A stretch of 54,783 nt of DNA from Pseudomonadota bacterium. GTDB taxonomy: Bacteria; Pseudomonadota; Gammaproteobacteria; Steroidobacterales; Steroidobacteraceae. The stretch is from assembly GCA_021792755.1 (NCBI GenBank), contig JAJYUA010000028.1:1-54783 (forward strand), in the 5' to 3' direction. Every line of letters begins with the position of its first letter. Position 1 is the first letter of the stretch. Position numbers and translations under genes: made by a program. The notes beneath the pieces are model-generated. The model made no database searches. It saw nothing but the letters and a program-made list of their open reading frames with translations, and had not been told where the DNA came from. Below, one piece after another: positions 1-7,521 of this stretch.

Positions 1-615
1 CCCAACCCGCCCTCGAATACCTCTTCCGCTCCTACAACCCGGAACGTACAGGTGGTCTACTTTTGGCAAGCAGGACCGGGCTCATTTTGGATAGCGCTTC
101 AGCCCGTCTGGATCAACCCGAACTACAACGGCGAGGGCGGCGCGCTGATGCGCGCGCAAGCCGAGGCGGAGCACCAAGTCCTACTCGGAAAGGCACTCGT
201 GGAAGGCCGCATCACCGGAATCACGCACGCGGGCGCACCGGTATTGAGTCCGTTTATCGCGCATGGCGTGTATGTTTCTGTCCGTGAGTTAGAACGCTAC
301 CTGTCGACCCTGCCGCTGCCTATCGCGTTGCATATGGACGAACCAGGCGAACAGGTGTCCGAAACGCCGGTACGTGAGGATGACCTTGCGCCGCTGATTG
401 AAGAAGTGGCTCGCAGCATCGAGGGGGACGCCGGCACGGTCACACCCGCGAATGTTTATCCGAAGCTTCGTACCCTGGCTTTGTCCAAGCGTGTGCCGTT
501 CACCGGAAATGAGATAAAGAAACGCGGCCTCGCATGGATTACTGCTTCGGGTGAAACGCGGTACTTCGACAGAGAAGCGCTCCGTAAGCGACTGGCCAGG
601 CGGGACCGCCGCTAA
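1..615 (+). CDS. Hypothetical protein of integrated element, 5' end outside window or uncertain
   Basis: I do not recognise this protein. The frame is open from the first base of the window; the first usable start inside it is a GTG at 52, so the true start may lie outside. The C-terminal half (from about residue 105 of the 187-aa form) is charged and mostly helical, and ends in a very basic tail. The middle part carries an ARG/VAHG-type mixed helix-strand pattern with no motif I can name. It lies about 100 bases upstream of an AlpA-like regulator in the same direction, as expected for a cargo or control gene of the element. Frame 3 of bases 3-110 also reads like coding sequence, so a frameshift near 60-110 is possible. 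Confidence 0.45.
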   Translation, partial: PNPPSNTSSAPTTRNVQVVYFWQAGPGSFWIALQPVWINPNYNGEGGALMRAQAEAEHQVLLGKALVEGRITGITHAGAPVLSPFIAHGVYVSVRELERYLSTLPLPIALHMDEPGEQVSETPVREDDLAPLIEEVARSIEGDAGTVTPANVYPKLRTLALSKRVPFTGNEIKKRGLAWITASGETRYFDREALRKRLARRDRR

Positions 616-718
616 CCGCCGCTAACCGCCGCTTACCGCCGCGAGGCCTGCCGGCACAGTTTCACGCCTTACCGTCCGCATCACGCCGCAATTGTGCGGC
701 GCGATAGGAGCGGACGAA

Positions 719-961
719 ATGCTGTTGAAAGACGTTGAGGTTGGAGCGCGCCTCGGTATGGCGCGGTCGACCACGTGGGACTGCGTGCGCGCCGGCACGC
801 TGCCGCCGCCGATCCGGCGTGGCTCGAAGTGGTCCCGCTGGCCAAGTGGAGAAATTGACCGTATCGAGGCGACCATCACCGCTGGCGCATCGGACGATGA
901 GCTGCGGGCACTGGTGAAGGAGCTGATCGAGGCGCGCACCGCCGGGAAGGATGCGGCATGA
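719..961 (+). CDS. AlpA-like HTH regulator/excisionase-type protein
   Basis: An 80-aa MerR/AlpA-type winged helix-turn-helix protein. The pattern 'VGARLGMARSTTWDCVRAG' followed by a Pro-rich wing and 'WPSGEIDRI' is the usual AlpA layout (recognition helix, P-x-P-x-R wing, W-x-x-x-E-I/V). AlpA proteins activate integrase or excision genes of P4-like elements, so a role in element control is likely. The ATG at 719 is chosen because AGGAG lies at 706-710, eight bases before it; a longer start at 692 has no such site. The stop overlaps the ATG of the next gene (ATGA), so the two are probably translationally coupled. Confidence 0.8.
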   Translation: MLLKDVEVGARLGMARSTTWDCVRAGTLPPPIRRGSKWSRWPSGEIDRIEATITAGASDDELRALVKELIEARTAGKDAA

Positions 962-2616
962 ACGCCTGGGCCGACACTCCGCCGCTGGAAGATGAATTGC
1001 CGCCGGTCGACGTGTACGAGAACGACCCCGCCTGTGGTGACTTCGACGCTGAGGGCGCTGGCGATGCGGGCGCTGATGAGCCGGCCAGTAAGCAGGAATC
1101 CCAAGCCTCAACGCTGGTCGCTTTCGTGCGCGACCGCTGCGAGCTGGTCCACGACGAAAACGGCGACGTGTACGGCATCGAGAAGGCGACCGGCGAGGTA
1201 CGCAACATCGAGCGCAAGGCTTTCCGCACGTGGCTGCACGCGCAATTCTACGACGCGACGAAAAAGGCCGCCCGCTCGCAATCGGTGGCCGAGGCGCTGA
1301 CAACGTTGGCGGGCATCGGCCAGCACGATGGCGAACTGGTGGAGGTGCATATTCGCTGCGCCCCGCTCAGTGATGGCTACGTGATTGACCTGGGCGAGCC
1401 TGGAAAATCCCGCGCCATCGTCGTGCGATCTGGATCGTGGAGCATCACCGAGCACCACGGCGTCACGTTCACACGACCCGACTCCCTAAAGCCGCTGCCC
1501 GAGCCGGTTGGAGGTGAAAGCCTCAATCCGCTCTGGAGTCTGGTCAACGTGCCGACGAACGCGCGCCTACTGGTTACGACCTGGCTGCTCGACTGCCTGC
1601 GACCCGACACACCGTTTCCGCTGCTTGAGGCTCTTGGAGAACAGGGCAGCGCCAAGTCCGGCCTGCAAACCATCCTTAAACGACTGATCGACCCGAGCGC
1701 CATTGAGCTGCGGAGCGCACCGCGCAGTGGCGAGGATGTATTCGTAGGAGCGGCCCAAGGCTGGCTCCTCGCCTACGACAACGTGAGCCACCTATCACCC
1801 GACCTGCAAGACGTGTTCTGCCGAGTGGCAACCGGCGCGACCTACGCGAGCCGCAAGCTCTACACAAACGCCGAGGAATCGAGCATCCGCGCCAAGCGTC
1901 CCGTCACGCTGAACGGCATCGGGGCGAGCATCACCGCGCAAGACTTGGTGGACCGAAGCATCAGCCTTGAATTGCCCGTCATCGAGGACCGGCGCGAGAA
2001 GGCCAGCATCGAATCTGAGTTCAATGGGCTGCACCCCGAGCTGCTCGGCGCGCTGCTCGAGCTGTTCGCCAAGGCCCTGACCATCCTGCCTACCGTGGCC
2101 ATCGAGCGCGACCGCAGACCGCGCCTGATCGAGTTCGCTCGGCTCGGCTGCGCGGTGGCGACGGCGATGGGCGGCACCGCTGATGACTTCCTGGCCGAGT
2201 TCGAGGCGATGCGTGCCGAGAGCATCGGCAGAACGCTCGACGCCAGCCCGGTGGCGGGCGCACTGCTCGCCTACCTGGAAGGCCGCCCCGACCGATTCAC
2301 CGAGTACACGGTCAAGCGCCTGTTCGAGTCGCTGGACCGTCCGGAAGGCGACGCATGGCCGAAGAGTCCGAAAGGGTTCGCTGATGCACTGCGTCGCGCT
2401 GCACCCGCGTTGCGCACTTTCGGCGTAGTGGTCAAGTTCCTTGGAAAGCGTGGATCGAGCACCTGGGTACTGCTCACCGAGAAAGAGTCGCCGGGAGCAA
2501 GTCGTGCAAGTCGTGCAAGTCGTGCTGATCGGCCCGAGCACGACATTGACGACATTGACGACATGGTTTCAGCAAGTATTTCCGGCCCCTCTGATGGGCA
2601 GGAGGTGGTGCTGTGA
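958..2616 (+). CDS. Element replication ATPase/helicase-like protein
   Basis: A 552-aa protein that probably serves replication of the element. A P-loop-like motif GEQGSAKSG lies near residue 225 and is followed by an acidic segment (AYDNV near 270) that can be a Walker B. 'RPVTLNGIG' near 317 resembles sensor-1 of SF3-like or DUF927-type ATPases found beside PrimPol in satellites. The first 60 residues are acidic and low in complexity. The C-terminus (about 470-552) is disordered and contains SRA and DID peptide repeats encoded by 9-bp tandem repeats. It is coupled by overlap to the AlpA gene upstream and to a TubC-like gene downstream, and a PrimPol follows, which supports a helicase partner role. 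The substrate and helicase activity are inferred. Confidence 0.7.
   Translation: MNAWADTPPLEDELPPVDVYENDPACGDFDAEGAGDAGADEPASKQESQASTLVAFVRDRCELVHDENGDVYGIEKATGEVRNIERKAFRTWLHAQFYDATKKAARSQSVAEALTTLAGIGQHDGELVEVHIRCAPLSDGYVIDLGEPGKSRAIVVRSGSWSITEHHGVTFTRPDSLKPLPEPVGGESLNPLWSLVNVPTNARLLVTTWLLDCLRPDTPFPLLEALGEQGSAKSGLQTILKRLIDPSAIELRSAPRSGEDVFVGAAQGWLLAYDNVSHLSPDLQDVFCRVATGATYASRKLYTNAEESSIRAKRPVTLNGIGASITAQDLVDRSISLELPVIEDRREKASIESEFNGLHPELLGALLELFAKALTILPTVAIERDRRPRLIEFARLGCAVATAMGGTADDFLAEFEAMRAESIGRTLDASPVAGALLAYLEGRPDRFTEYTVKRLFESLDRPEGDAWPKSPKGFADALRRAAPALRTFGVVVKFLGKRGSSTWVLLTEKESPGASRASRASRADRPEHDIDDIDDMVSASISGPSDGQEVVL
2497..2566 (+). repeat. Two 9-bp tandem repeats inside the helicase-like gene
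   Basis: GCAAGTCGT occurs three times in a row at 2497-2523, and GACATTGAC occurs twice at 2542-2559 with a partial third copy. Both arrays keep the frame, coding Ser-Arg-Ala and Asp-Ile-Asp repeats in the disordered C-terminus. Confidence 0.9.
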
Positions 2617-2966
2617 CCCCGAGCATCATTCTCGACCGCCTTGCCGCCGCTGGCGTGCGCGTGCGGCTCGACCCGCAGAACCCCGACCGGCTGCGCCTGA
2701 GTCCACCTGACCGGCTGACCGCTGACCTGCTGGCCTTGGCCCGCGACCACAAGCGCGAGCTGCTGACCGTGCTGCGCGAGCGCACACGGCTACCGACTCC
2801 CGAGGAATTGGCTGCTTGGGGAGAGTTCATCTTGGAGCGCGCCGCAATCATGGAGCACGACGGCGAACTGCCGCGCACCGAGGCGGACCGGCGCGCGTGG
2901 TCGGAGCTGCTGGCCCGCTACCCGGCGGCGGCGGCGCACTTCGCACCGGGAGGCGGTCATGCTTGA
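2613..2966 (+). CDS. TubC N-terminal docking-domain-like protein
   Basis: A 117-aa protein. The first 55 residues follow the pattern of the TubC N-terminal docking domain: 'LDRLAAAGVRVRLD', a short R-L-R-L-S-P strand, then 'LLALARDHKRELLTVLRE'. In megasynthases this fold docks subunits, but single-domain copies are common in phage and satellite replication operons, where the job is unknown. The second half is helical and contains W-rich positions (WGEFILERA, WSELLARYP). The gene overlaps the helicase stop by four bases and the PrimPol start by eight, so it belongs to the replication operon and may bridge those proteins. Confidence 0.65.
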   Translation: MTPSIILDRLAAAGVRVRLDPQNPDRLRLSPPDRLTADLLALARDHKRELLTVLRERTRLPTPEELAAWGEFILERAAIMEHDGELPRTEADRRAWSELLARYPAAAAHFAPGGGHA

Positions 2967-3705
2967 CCTGGCATTGCACTACGCTGCGCGCGGCTGGCCC
3001 GTCTTTCCGCTGGTGGCTGGTGGTAAGAAGCCCCTACCCGGCTCGCACGGCTGCCTGGACGCGAGCCTTGATCGAAATCGCATCGAGGCGTGGTGGGCCC
3101 GGCACCCGACCGCCAATGTCGGCATTGCGACTGGTCGCCGTGCGGGACTGCTGGTGGTCGATATTGACCCGAGGCACAACGGCCAGTGGCTCGAGGCGCT
3201 GCGGGCGCTGAACCTGCCGCGCACGATGACCGTCCGCACGTGGTCCGGCGGATTCCACCTGTACTACCAGTTGACGGGCGACGGCCCTGGAAGCGGGACT
3301 GATCTGCTGCCCGGTATCGACTGGCGCTGCAACGGCGGGTACGTGGTCGCACCCGGCTCCATCGTGGAAGATCGGCTGTATGAGATTGCTCGGAACCTGC
3401 CGCTGGCACCGGTCCCGCGCGACCTGATCGAGCGCATCGAGGCGCACCAGAAGCAACGGCGCGTGGAACTCGACGCTGAAGGTCGGACGGTCATCGCCGG
3501 GGGGCGACGGAACGAAACCTTGTTTCAAGTTGGCTGTGCGCTGCGGCGATTCGGCGTCGACGCACCGGCGCTGCTCGAATCCTTGCGCGTAATCAACGCC
3601 GCGCACTGCCGGCCTGCGCTGCCGGATTCGGAACTGGCCACGATAGCGGCATCGGCGGCACGGTACGCGCCTGCCGCGCAGCAGGAACGGAGGGTGGTGC
3701 GATGA
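2959..3705 (+). CDS. Bifunctional DNA primase/polymerase (PrimPol) domain protein
   Basis: A 248-aa archaeo-eukaryotic-type primase of the 'Prim-Pol' family used by plasmids, phages and satellites to start DNA synthesis. Seen in order: 'ALHYAARGWPVFPL' at the N-terminus, K-P-L-P-G near residue 25, 'NVGIATG' near 54, the metal-binding 'VVDIDPRHNG' near 65-74, and 'TWSGGFHLYYQL' near 95 with the conserved His. 'GIDWRCNGGYVVAPGS' near 115-130 completes the core. The C-terminal 80 residues (RRNETLFQVGCALRRFG) resemble a primase C-terminal PriCT helical domain. It sits at the end of the ATPase/TubC-like operon with overlapping codons. Primase activity is expected from the motifs. Confidence 0.85.
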   Translation: MLDLALHYAARGWPVFPLVAGGKKPLPGSHGCLDASLDRNRIEAWWARHPTANVGIATGRRAGLLVVDIDPRHNGQWLEALRALNLPRTMTVRTWSGGFHLYYQLTGDGPGSGTDLLPGIDWRCNGGYVVAPGSIVEDRLYEIARNLPLAPVPRDLIERIEAHQKQRRVELDAEGRTVIAGGRRNETLFQVGCALRRFGVDAPALLESLRVINAAHCRPALPDSELATIAASAARYAPAAQQERRVVR

Positions 3706-3809
3706 ACACCATCATTGAATTGCTGTACTGGCTGGCGCTGTGCGCAGCAGTTTACGGTGCGCTGCGCGGTCTGGCCGATGTGCTGGCGACCTGGAGGGCA
3801 CGGCGATGA
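3702..3809 (+). CDS. 35-aa single-span membrane protein
   Basis: A very small ORF whose ATG overlaps the stop of the PrimPol gene (ATGA) and whose stop overlaps the ATG of the next gene (ATGA). The peptide has one hydrophobic segment (IIELLYWLALCAAVYGAL, residues 4-21) and a basic tail. The tight overlaps on both sides and the absence of other frames at this spot argue that it is translated. The function is unknown; small membrane peptides at this place are common in satellite elements. Confidence 0.55.
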   Translation: MNTIIELLYWLALCAAVYGALRGLADVLATWRARR

Positions 3810-4459
3810 GCCGCAAGAAATCCGTACCCACCAAGTCCCAAGGATCGCCGCCTGCGCTGTCCGAGGATGAGACCCGGAAGCTGACGTATGCGCGGGCACT
3901 ACTGCGACCGTCGACCCTCGCGGCGAGCACGCTGGACTCACTCAAGCTCGCCGGCGACAAAACCGACCTTGCGTCCCTGGCGGCGGCGCTGCGCGAGGAA
4001 GCCAGCCGCGTCACTGCCAAGAATGATCTGTCTCGCGCCGAGGCGATGCTGGCTATCCAATCGCACACCTTGGACGCACTGTTCTGTGCGCTCACCAAGC
4101 GGGCACTCTTGAACATCGGCGAGCACCTGGACGCGACCGAGGCGTACATGCGGATGGCGCTGCGGGCGCAATCGCAATGCCGCGCGACCCTCGAGACCCT
4201 GGCGCTGCTAAAGAACCCGCCAAACCCCACCTTCATTCGGCAAGCGAACGTGGCGCACGGTCCGCAACAGGTAAACAACCGGACAGCCCCGGCGAGCGAT
4301 CCCTCGCGCGCGCGGGAAACCGAAAGCGCGCAAAGCAGACTATTGGAGCAACAGAATGGCGCACGGCTGGACACCCGAGCGGCGAGCACGGCAGGCGGAG
4401 CTGATCCGGAGATGGCGACCCTGGGAACGGTCGACCGGACCCAAGACCGCCGCCGGTAA
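3806..4459 (+). CDS. Hypothetical helical protein of integrated element
   Basis: A 217-aa protein without a function I can name. The ATG at 3806 is preferred over an in-frame start at 3740 because it overlaps the previous stop and opens with a Lys-rich N-terminus (MSRKKSVPTK). Residues 30-135 are predicted helical with many Ala, Glu and Leu. The segment 'LKNPPNPTFIRQANVAH' followed by GPQQVNN near 140-160 recurs, as I recall, in conserved hypothetical proteins of proteobacterial integrative elements. The last 50 residues are disordered. Its 3' end overlaps the following small gene by 104 bases in a different frame. Confidence 0.6.
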   Translation: MSRKKSVPTKSQGSPPALSEDETRKLTYARALLRPSTLAASTLDSLKLAGDKTDLASLAAALREEASRVTAKNDLSRAEAMLAIQSHTLDALFCALTKRALLNIGEHLDATEAYMRMALRAQSQCRATLETLALLKNPPNPTFIRQANVAHGPQQVNNRTAPASDPSRARETESAQSRLLEQQNGARLDTRAASTAGGADPEMATLGTVDRTQDRRR

Positions 4460-4583
4460 GGCACGCTCCAAGCGCAACGGCTGGAAAGGCAACCCGCGCG
4501 GCGTGCTGCGCGAGCTGGCGCGGGCGCTGCGGGCGCAACGCGAGAACCTGTCGGTCATACGCGAGCGCACGCTGGGGAACTGA
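4356..4583 (+). CDS. Small basic conserved protein (W-T-P-E-R-R / GPKT type)
   Basis: A 75-aa very basic protein with 'MAHGWTPERRARQAELIRRW' at the start and 'GPKTAAGKARSKRNGWKG' in the middle. This arrangement is a recurring small protein of proteobacterial phages and integrative elements, where 'STGPKT..GKA.S..NA.K' is the hallmark; I know no assigned function. A GGAG stretch lies about ten bases before the ATG. It overlaps the preceding gene by 104 bases out of frame, which is odd, but the motif makes this frame real. DNA or RNA binding is plausible from its charge. Confidence 0.6.
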   Translation: MAHGWTPERRARQAELIRRWRPWERSTGPKTAAGKARSKRNGWKGNPRGVLRELARALRAQRENLSVIRERTLGN

Positions 4584-4624
4584 CCCGCACTGGCGCACAG
4601 GGGCGGCGCGGCGACTTTCCATCC

Positions 4625-4636
4625 GTCTAGCGCGCG
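4625..4636. repeat. 12-bp direct repeat, left copy
   Basis: GTCTAGCGCGCG, repeated exactly at 5879-5890. The two copies bracket the lipoprotein and membrane-protein genes and may mark a small cargo insertion. The GC-rich half of the repeat makes chance possible. Confidence 0.45.
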
Positions 4637-4795
4637 CGAGGGGCCGGGGAGTCAGCTCCCATTTACCCCGCAGAATCATTGGGTTGGATATCGAGTCAAC
4701 TGGTAACGGAGACGGCGTGGCGCGGAGACCCGAGACTCTGGGATAATTCTCCCGGTTCCCGAATACAGAAAAACCAATCGTCGGGGGTAGGATCA

Positions 4796-5203
4796 ATGAA
4801 CACGATCTGGAAATCGACTGCGATACTTGCCACGTTGACTTTGGCTGCGTGTGCAGTCCCTGGACCCGTGAAGCCAATGGCGCCCGCGCCCGTGTGCTCG
4901 ACAAAGGCGCAATGCACTGCCGAATGGGCTGAGGCGCGGACCTTTGTGCTAGATCACGCTGGGTTCAAAATTCAGACCTACTCGCGCGACTTCATGCAGA
5001 CTTACAATGCGACGGGAGACAGCCCGTCCCTTGCGGCCAGCGTCAATAAGCAACCGATGGCCGGCGGCACGTACAAGATCGTCGCGTCCTTCTGGTGCGA
5101 CAACATTTTCGGGTGCATCCCGAACCAACGCACCACGCTCGACCAATTCAACCGCACCGTGGCGGCGGCTGGCGTGCAGGACACTTCACCGGCGGCGAGA
5201 TAG
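4796..5203 (+). CDS. Small lipoprotein, function unknown
   Basis: A 135-aa predicted lipoprotein. The ATG at 4796 is chosen because GGGGGTAGGA sits just in front of it; the in-frame start at 4679 adds an unlikely N-terminus. The signal peptide has 'ATLTLAAC' with the lipobox Cys at residue 19. The mature part begins with Pro/Ala-rich linker and contains four more Cys (residues 34, 40, 99, 104), which could make two disulfides in the periplasm. I do not recognise the fold. It is probably cargo of the element: it stands alone behind a 210-base gap and is followed by a convergent membrane-protein gene. Confidence 0.6.
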   Translation: MNTIWKSTAILATLTLAACAVPGPVKPMAPAPVCSTKAQCTAEWAEARTFVLDHAGFKIQTYSRDFMQTYNATGDSPSLAASVNKQPMAGGTYKIVASFWCDNIFGCIPNQRTTLDQFNRTVAAAGVQDTSPAAR

Positions 5204-5229
5204 ACTGCGCTGATCCCGGGCGCGCTCGA

Positions 5230-5790
5230 TCACCGAATGGCCGCGATGACGACGGCCAGTACGGTCGCAATGTTCACGACTGCAAGCAGCCACAGTGCAA
5301 GGGCTTTCCAAGGGTGCTGTCGTATGACGTTAACGTTTGTGAGCAGTGCCCAAACTGCAGAATTCGATGCAGCACTCCGCTGCCGTTCTTCGCGTAACCG
5401 CTGGCTCGATTGCACCGCATCGCGTGCACTGTGCAGGAAGTCGGCGGCAGACTTGGGGGTATCGTATGGGCCAAACGCAATGACCCAAGCCACCAAAAAT
5501 AACCAAAGAGCGACGATTCCAAGCAATAGCGCGCCCTCAAAATCTGCAAGGTTAGCAAGCGTCAGAGTCGCCAGCGGCTTATGCGCGATCCTAACGAAGC
5601 GCGGCGCTACAAAGTACTCTCCAGCAAAGTACACTCCCGCACTCCAAGCAACGCCACAAGCAATGCGGAACGTTCGGACGGCAACGCGCGTCACTCGATG
5701 CTTGAATGTCCCTAATCGTGTTCGATGGCGCAGCCACAAGAACTCGGCCTCTTCATGTATGGCTGAACCCTGCTCGCAATCGTCGAACAT
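5230..5790 (-). CDS. Hypothetical membrane protein
   Basis: A 186-aa protein not recognised by family. Hydrophobic segments are visible at about residues 40-60 (FRIACGVAWSAGVYFAG), 85-110 (FEGALLLGIVALWLFLVAWVIAF) and 163-183 (ALALWLLAVVNIATVLAVVI), giving three probable membrane spans. The loop between the second and third spans is charged and helical (about 112-150). Its codon use is less GC-biased than the neighbours, suggesting recent transfer. It runs against the lipoprotein gene, and both lie between two copies of a 12-bp direct repeat. Confidence 0.55.
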   Translation of the reverse strand: MFDDCEQGSAIHEEAEFLWLRHRTRLGTFKHRVTRVAVRTFRIACGVAWSAGVYFAGEYFVAPRFVRIAHKPLATLTLANLADFEGALLLGIVALWLFLVAWVIAFGPYDTPKSAADFLHSARDAVQSSQRLREERQRSAASNSAVWALLTNVNVIRQHPWKALALWLLAVVNIATVLAVVIAAIR

Positions 5791-5878
5791 TGCAGGAAGC
5801 CCCCACTGCTCGGCCTCATAGTCTACGCCGCCGCTCTATCACACCGTTCACCGATCTGGCGTTGACCGGCGCAGGGCA

Positions 5879-5890
5879 GTCTAGCGCGCG
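5879..5890. repeat. 12-bp direct repeat, right copy
   Basis: GTCTAGCGCGCG, identical to 4625-4636; see the left copy. It lies 84 bases from the 3' end of tRNA-Lys. Confidence 0.45.
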
Positions 5891-5973
5891 AGAAACGGCA
5901 ACCATTCGGCAACGGCGAAGGCATTTTTCCCAGCGGACTACGAGGCTAGACCCGTAAGTTCATGTTTTTATTA

Positions 5974-6046
5974 TGGGGCGTGACGGATTCGAACCGTCGA
6001 CCAGCGGATTAAAAGTCCGATGCTCTACCGACTGAGCTAACGCCCC
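5974..6046 (-). tRNA. tRNA-Lys (anticodon TTT)
   Basis: A complete cloverleaf on the minus strand: 7-bp acceptor stem GGGGCGT/ACGCCCC, D-arm GCTC-AGTCGGTA-GAGC, anticodon loop CTTTTAA giving UUU, T-arm with GGTTCGAATCC and discriminator A. The 3' CCA is not encoded: the bases after the discriminator read TAA. In many gammaproteobacteria CCA is encoded, so its absence may reflect reconstruction of the 3' end by the element that abuts it at 5973. Placement directly after queC matches Pseudomonas-type genomes. Confidence 0.97.
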
Positions 6047-6108
6047 ACCGCGGGTGGCGGCGCGGGGCCCGGAGCGGGCGCCGCGAGGGGTTGCATGATA
6101 CCCCGATG

Positions 6109-6843
6109 CTACAGGTCCTGGTAGCGTGTCGGGTCGGCTACGCCGGCGGACTCGAATCCGGCCCGGCGCAGGCGACACGAATCGCACCTGCCGCAGGCTC
6201 GGCCATCCGCATCGGCCTGGTAGCAGGAGACAGTCAGCGCATAGTCCACTCCCAGCGCGATGCCCTCGCGGATGATCCGCTCCTTGGTCCACTGCATGAG
6301 CGGCGCGTGAATCCGGCTGGGCCGGCCTTCGACCCCGGCCTTGGTGGCCAAGGTCGCCAGATTCTGGAAAGCGGACACGAATTCCGGCCGGCAATCGGGA
6401 TATCCGGAGAAGTCGACGGCATTGACGCCAACGAAGATGTCCTGCCCCTCGAGCGCTTCCGCCCAGGCGAGCGCCAGCGACAACAGCATCGTGTTGCGGG
6501 CGGGCACATAAGTCACCGGAATGCCGGTCGTCGGCTCCTCCGGCACGGCGATCGCCAGATCGGTCAGCGCCGAGCCGCCGATGCCCGCCAGATCGACCCG
6601 CATCACACGGTGATCCCGGGCGCCCAAGGCCACGGCCACGCGCGAGGCGGCGGCGAGCTCGGCCGAATGGCGTTGGCCGTAGGAGACCGACAGCGCGTAA
6701 CACTCGAATCCCTGCGCCCGCGCAAGGGCGAGCGTCGTGGCCGAATCGAGGCCGCCCGAGACGAGCACCACCGCCCGCGGCCCACCCTGTGCCTTCCTGC
6801 CCTGAGCGTCGCTCACATTGCCGCGATCGTGCGCACCGTCCAT
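6109..6843 (-). CDS. queC: 7-cyano-7-deazaguanine synthase QueC
   Basis: A 244-aa QueC, which converts 7-carboxy-7-deazaguanine to preQ0 with ATP and ammonia in queuosine biosynthesis. The PP-loop '[11 protein letters not shown]' lies near residues 23-33, 'SVSYGQRH' follows near 50, 'YVPARNT' near 110, and '[18 protein letters not shown]' near 135-152. Four Cys near the C-terminus (SCYQ...CGRCDSC) form the zinc site. The start ATG at 6843 is four bases after the queE stop. A longer in-frame start at 7077 would run antiparallel through queE in a shadow frame and is rejected. It probably shares a transcript with queE and cpoB. Confidence 0.95.
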   Translation of the reverse strand: MDGAHDRGNVSDAQGRKAQGGPRAVVLVSGGLDSATTLALARAQGFECYALSVSYGQRHSAELAAASRVAVALGARDHRVMRVDLAGIGGSALTDLAIAVPEEPTTGIPVTYVPARNTMLLSLALAWAEALEGQDIFVGVNAVDFSGYPDCRPEFVSAFQNLATLATKAGVEGRPSRIHAPLMQWTKERIIREGIALGVDYALTVSCYQADADGRACGRCDSCRLRRAGFESAGVADPTRYQDL

Positions 6844-6847
6844 ACCG

Positions 6848-7489
6848 TCACTTTCCCGCAACGTTGCCCCAGAGCAGCTTGTGCAGCTGGATCTGCAGGC
6901 GCACCGGCAGGCGATCCTCCAGGATCCAGTCGGCGAGCTGGCGCGCGGGCAGCTGCTCGTGGCTGGGGGAGAACAGCACCGTGCAGCGCTCATCGAGCCG
7001 CAGCTCCCCCACCTTCGCGCAGCTCCACTCATAGTCGGCGCGATCGCAAATGACGAACTTGATCTGGTCCTTGCCATCGAGGAGCGACAGCTCCCCGTAG
7101 CGGTTACGCCCCTGCTCCCCGGACCCCGGCGTCTTCACATCCACCACCCGCACCACGCGTGAGTCGACAAGACCAAGCGGCATCGCGCCGCCGGTCTCGA
7201 GCGAGACCCGAAAGCCCTCCTCGCACAGCCGCGTGAGCAGCTCCGGACAGCTCCTCTGCGCGAGCGGCTCTCCGCCGGTGACGCACACATAGCGGCAGCC
7301 GACCTCGCGCACGCGCTGCACGAGCGCATCGAGCTGCCACCACTCGCCGCCGTGGAACGCGTATGCGGTATCGCAATAGCCGCAGCGCAGCGGACACCCC
7401 GTGAGGCGCACGAAGGTCGTCGGCACCCCGGCGGTATCCGCCTCGCCTTGCAGCGAGTAGAAGATCTCGGTGACCTTGAGCCGCGCCAT
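6848..7489 (-). CDS. queE: 7-carboxy-7-deazaguanine synthase QueE
   Basis: A 213-aa radical SAM enzyme that makes 7-carboxy-7-deazaguanine from 6-carboxytetrahydropterin, the step before QueC. The opening '[20 protein letters not shown]' is the QueE substrate-binding start, and 'CPLRCGYC' near residues 32-39 is the C-x3-C-x2-C motif that binds the 4Fe-4S cluster. 'VTGGEPLAQ' near 70 is the SAM-contacting GGE motif, and 'DVKTPGSG' near 117 follows. Length is normal for the short QueE type. It lies 32 bases after cpoB and four bases before queC. Confidence 0.95.
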   Translation of the reverse strand: MARLKVTEIFYSLQGEADTAGVPTTFVRLTGCPLRCGYCDTAYAFHGGEWWQLDALVQRVREVGCRYVCVTGGEPLAQRSCPELLTRLCEEGFRVSLETGGAMPLGLVDSRVVRVVDVKTPGSGEQGRNRYGELSLLDGKDQIKFVICDRADYEWSCAKVGELRLDERCTVLFSPSHEQLPARQLADWILEDRLPVRLQIQLHKLLWGNVAGK

Positions 7490-7521
7490 CGGCTCCTTAC
7501 CCCATTGCGCGCACGCCGCGG

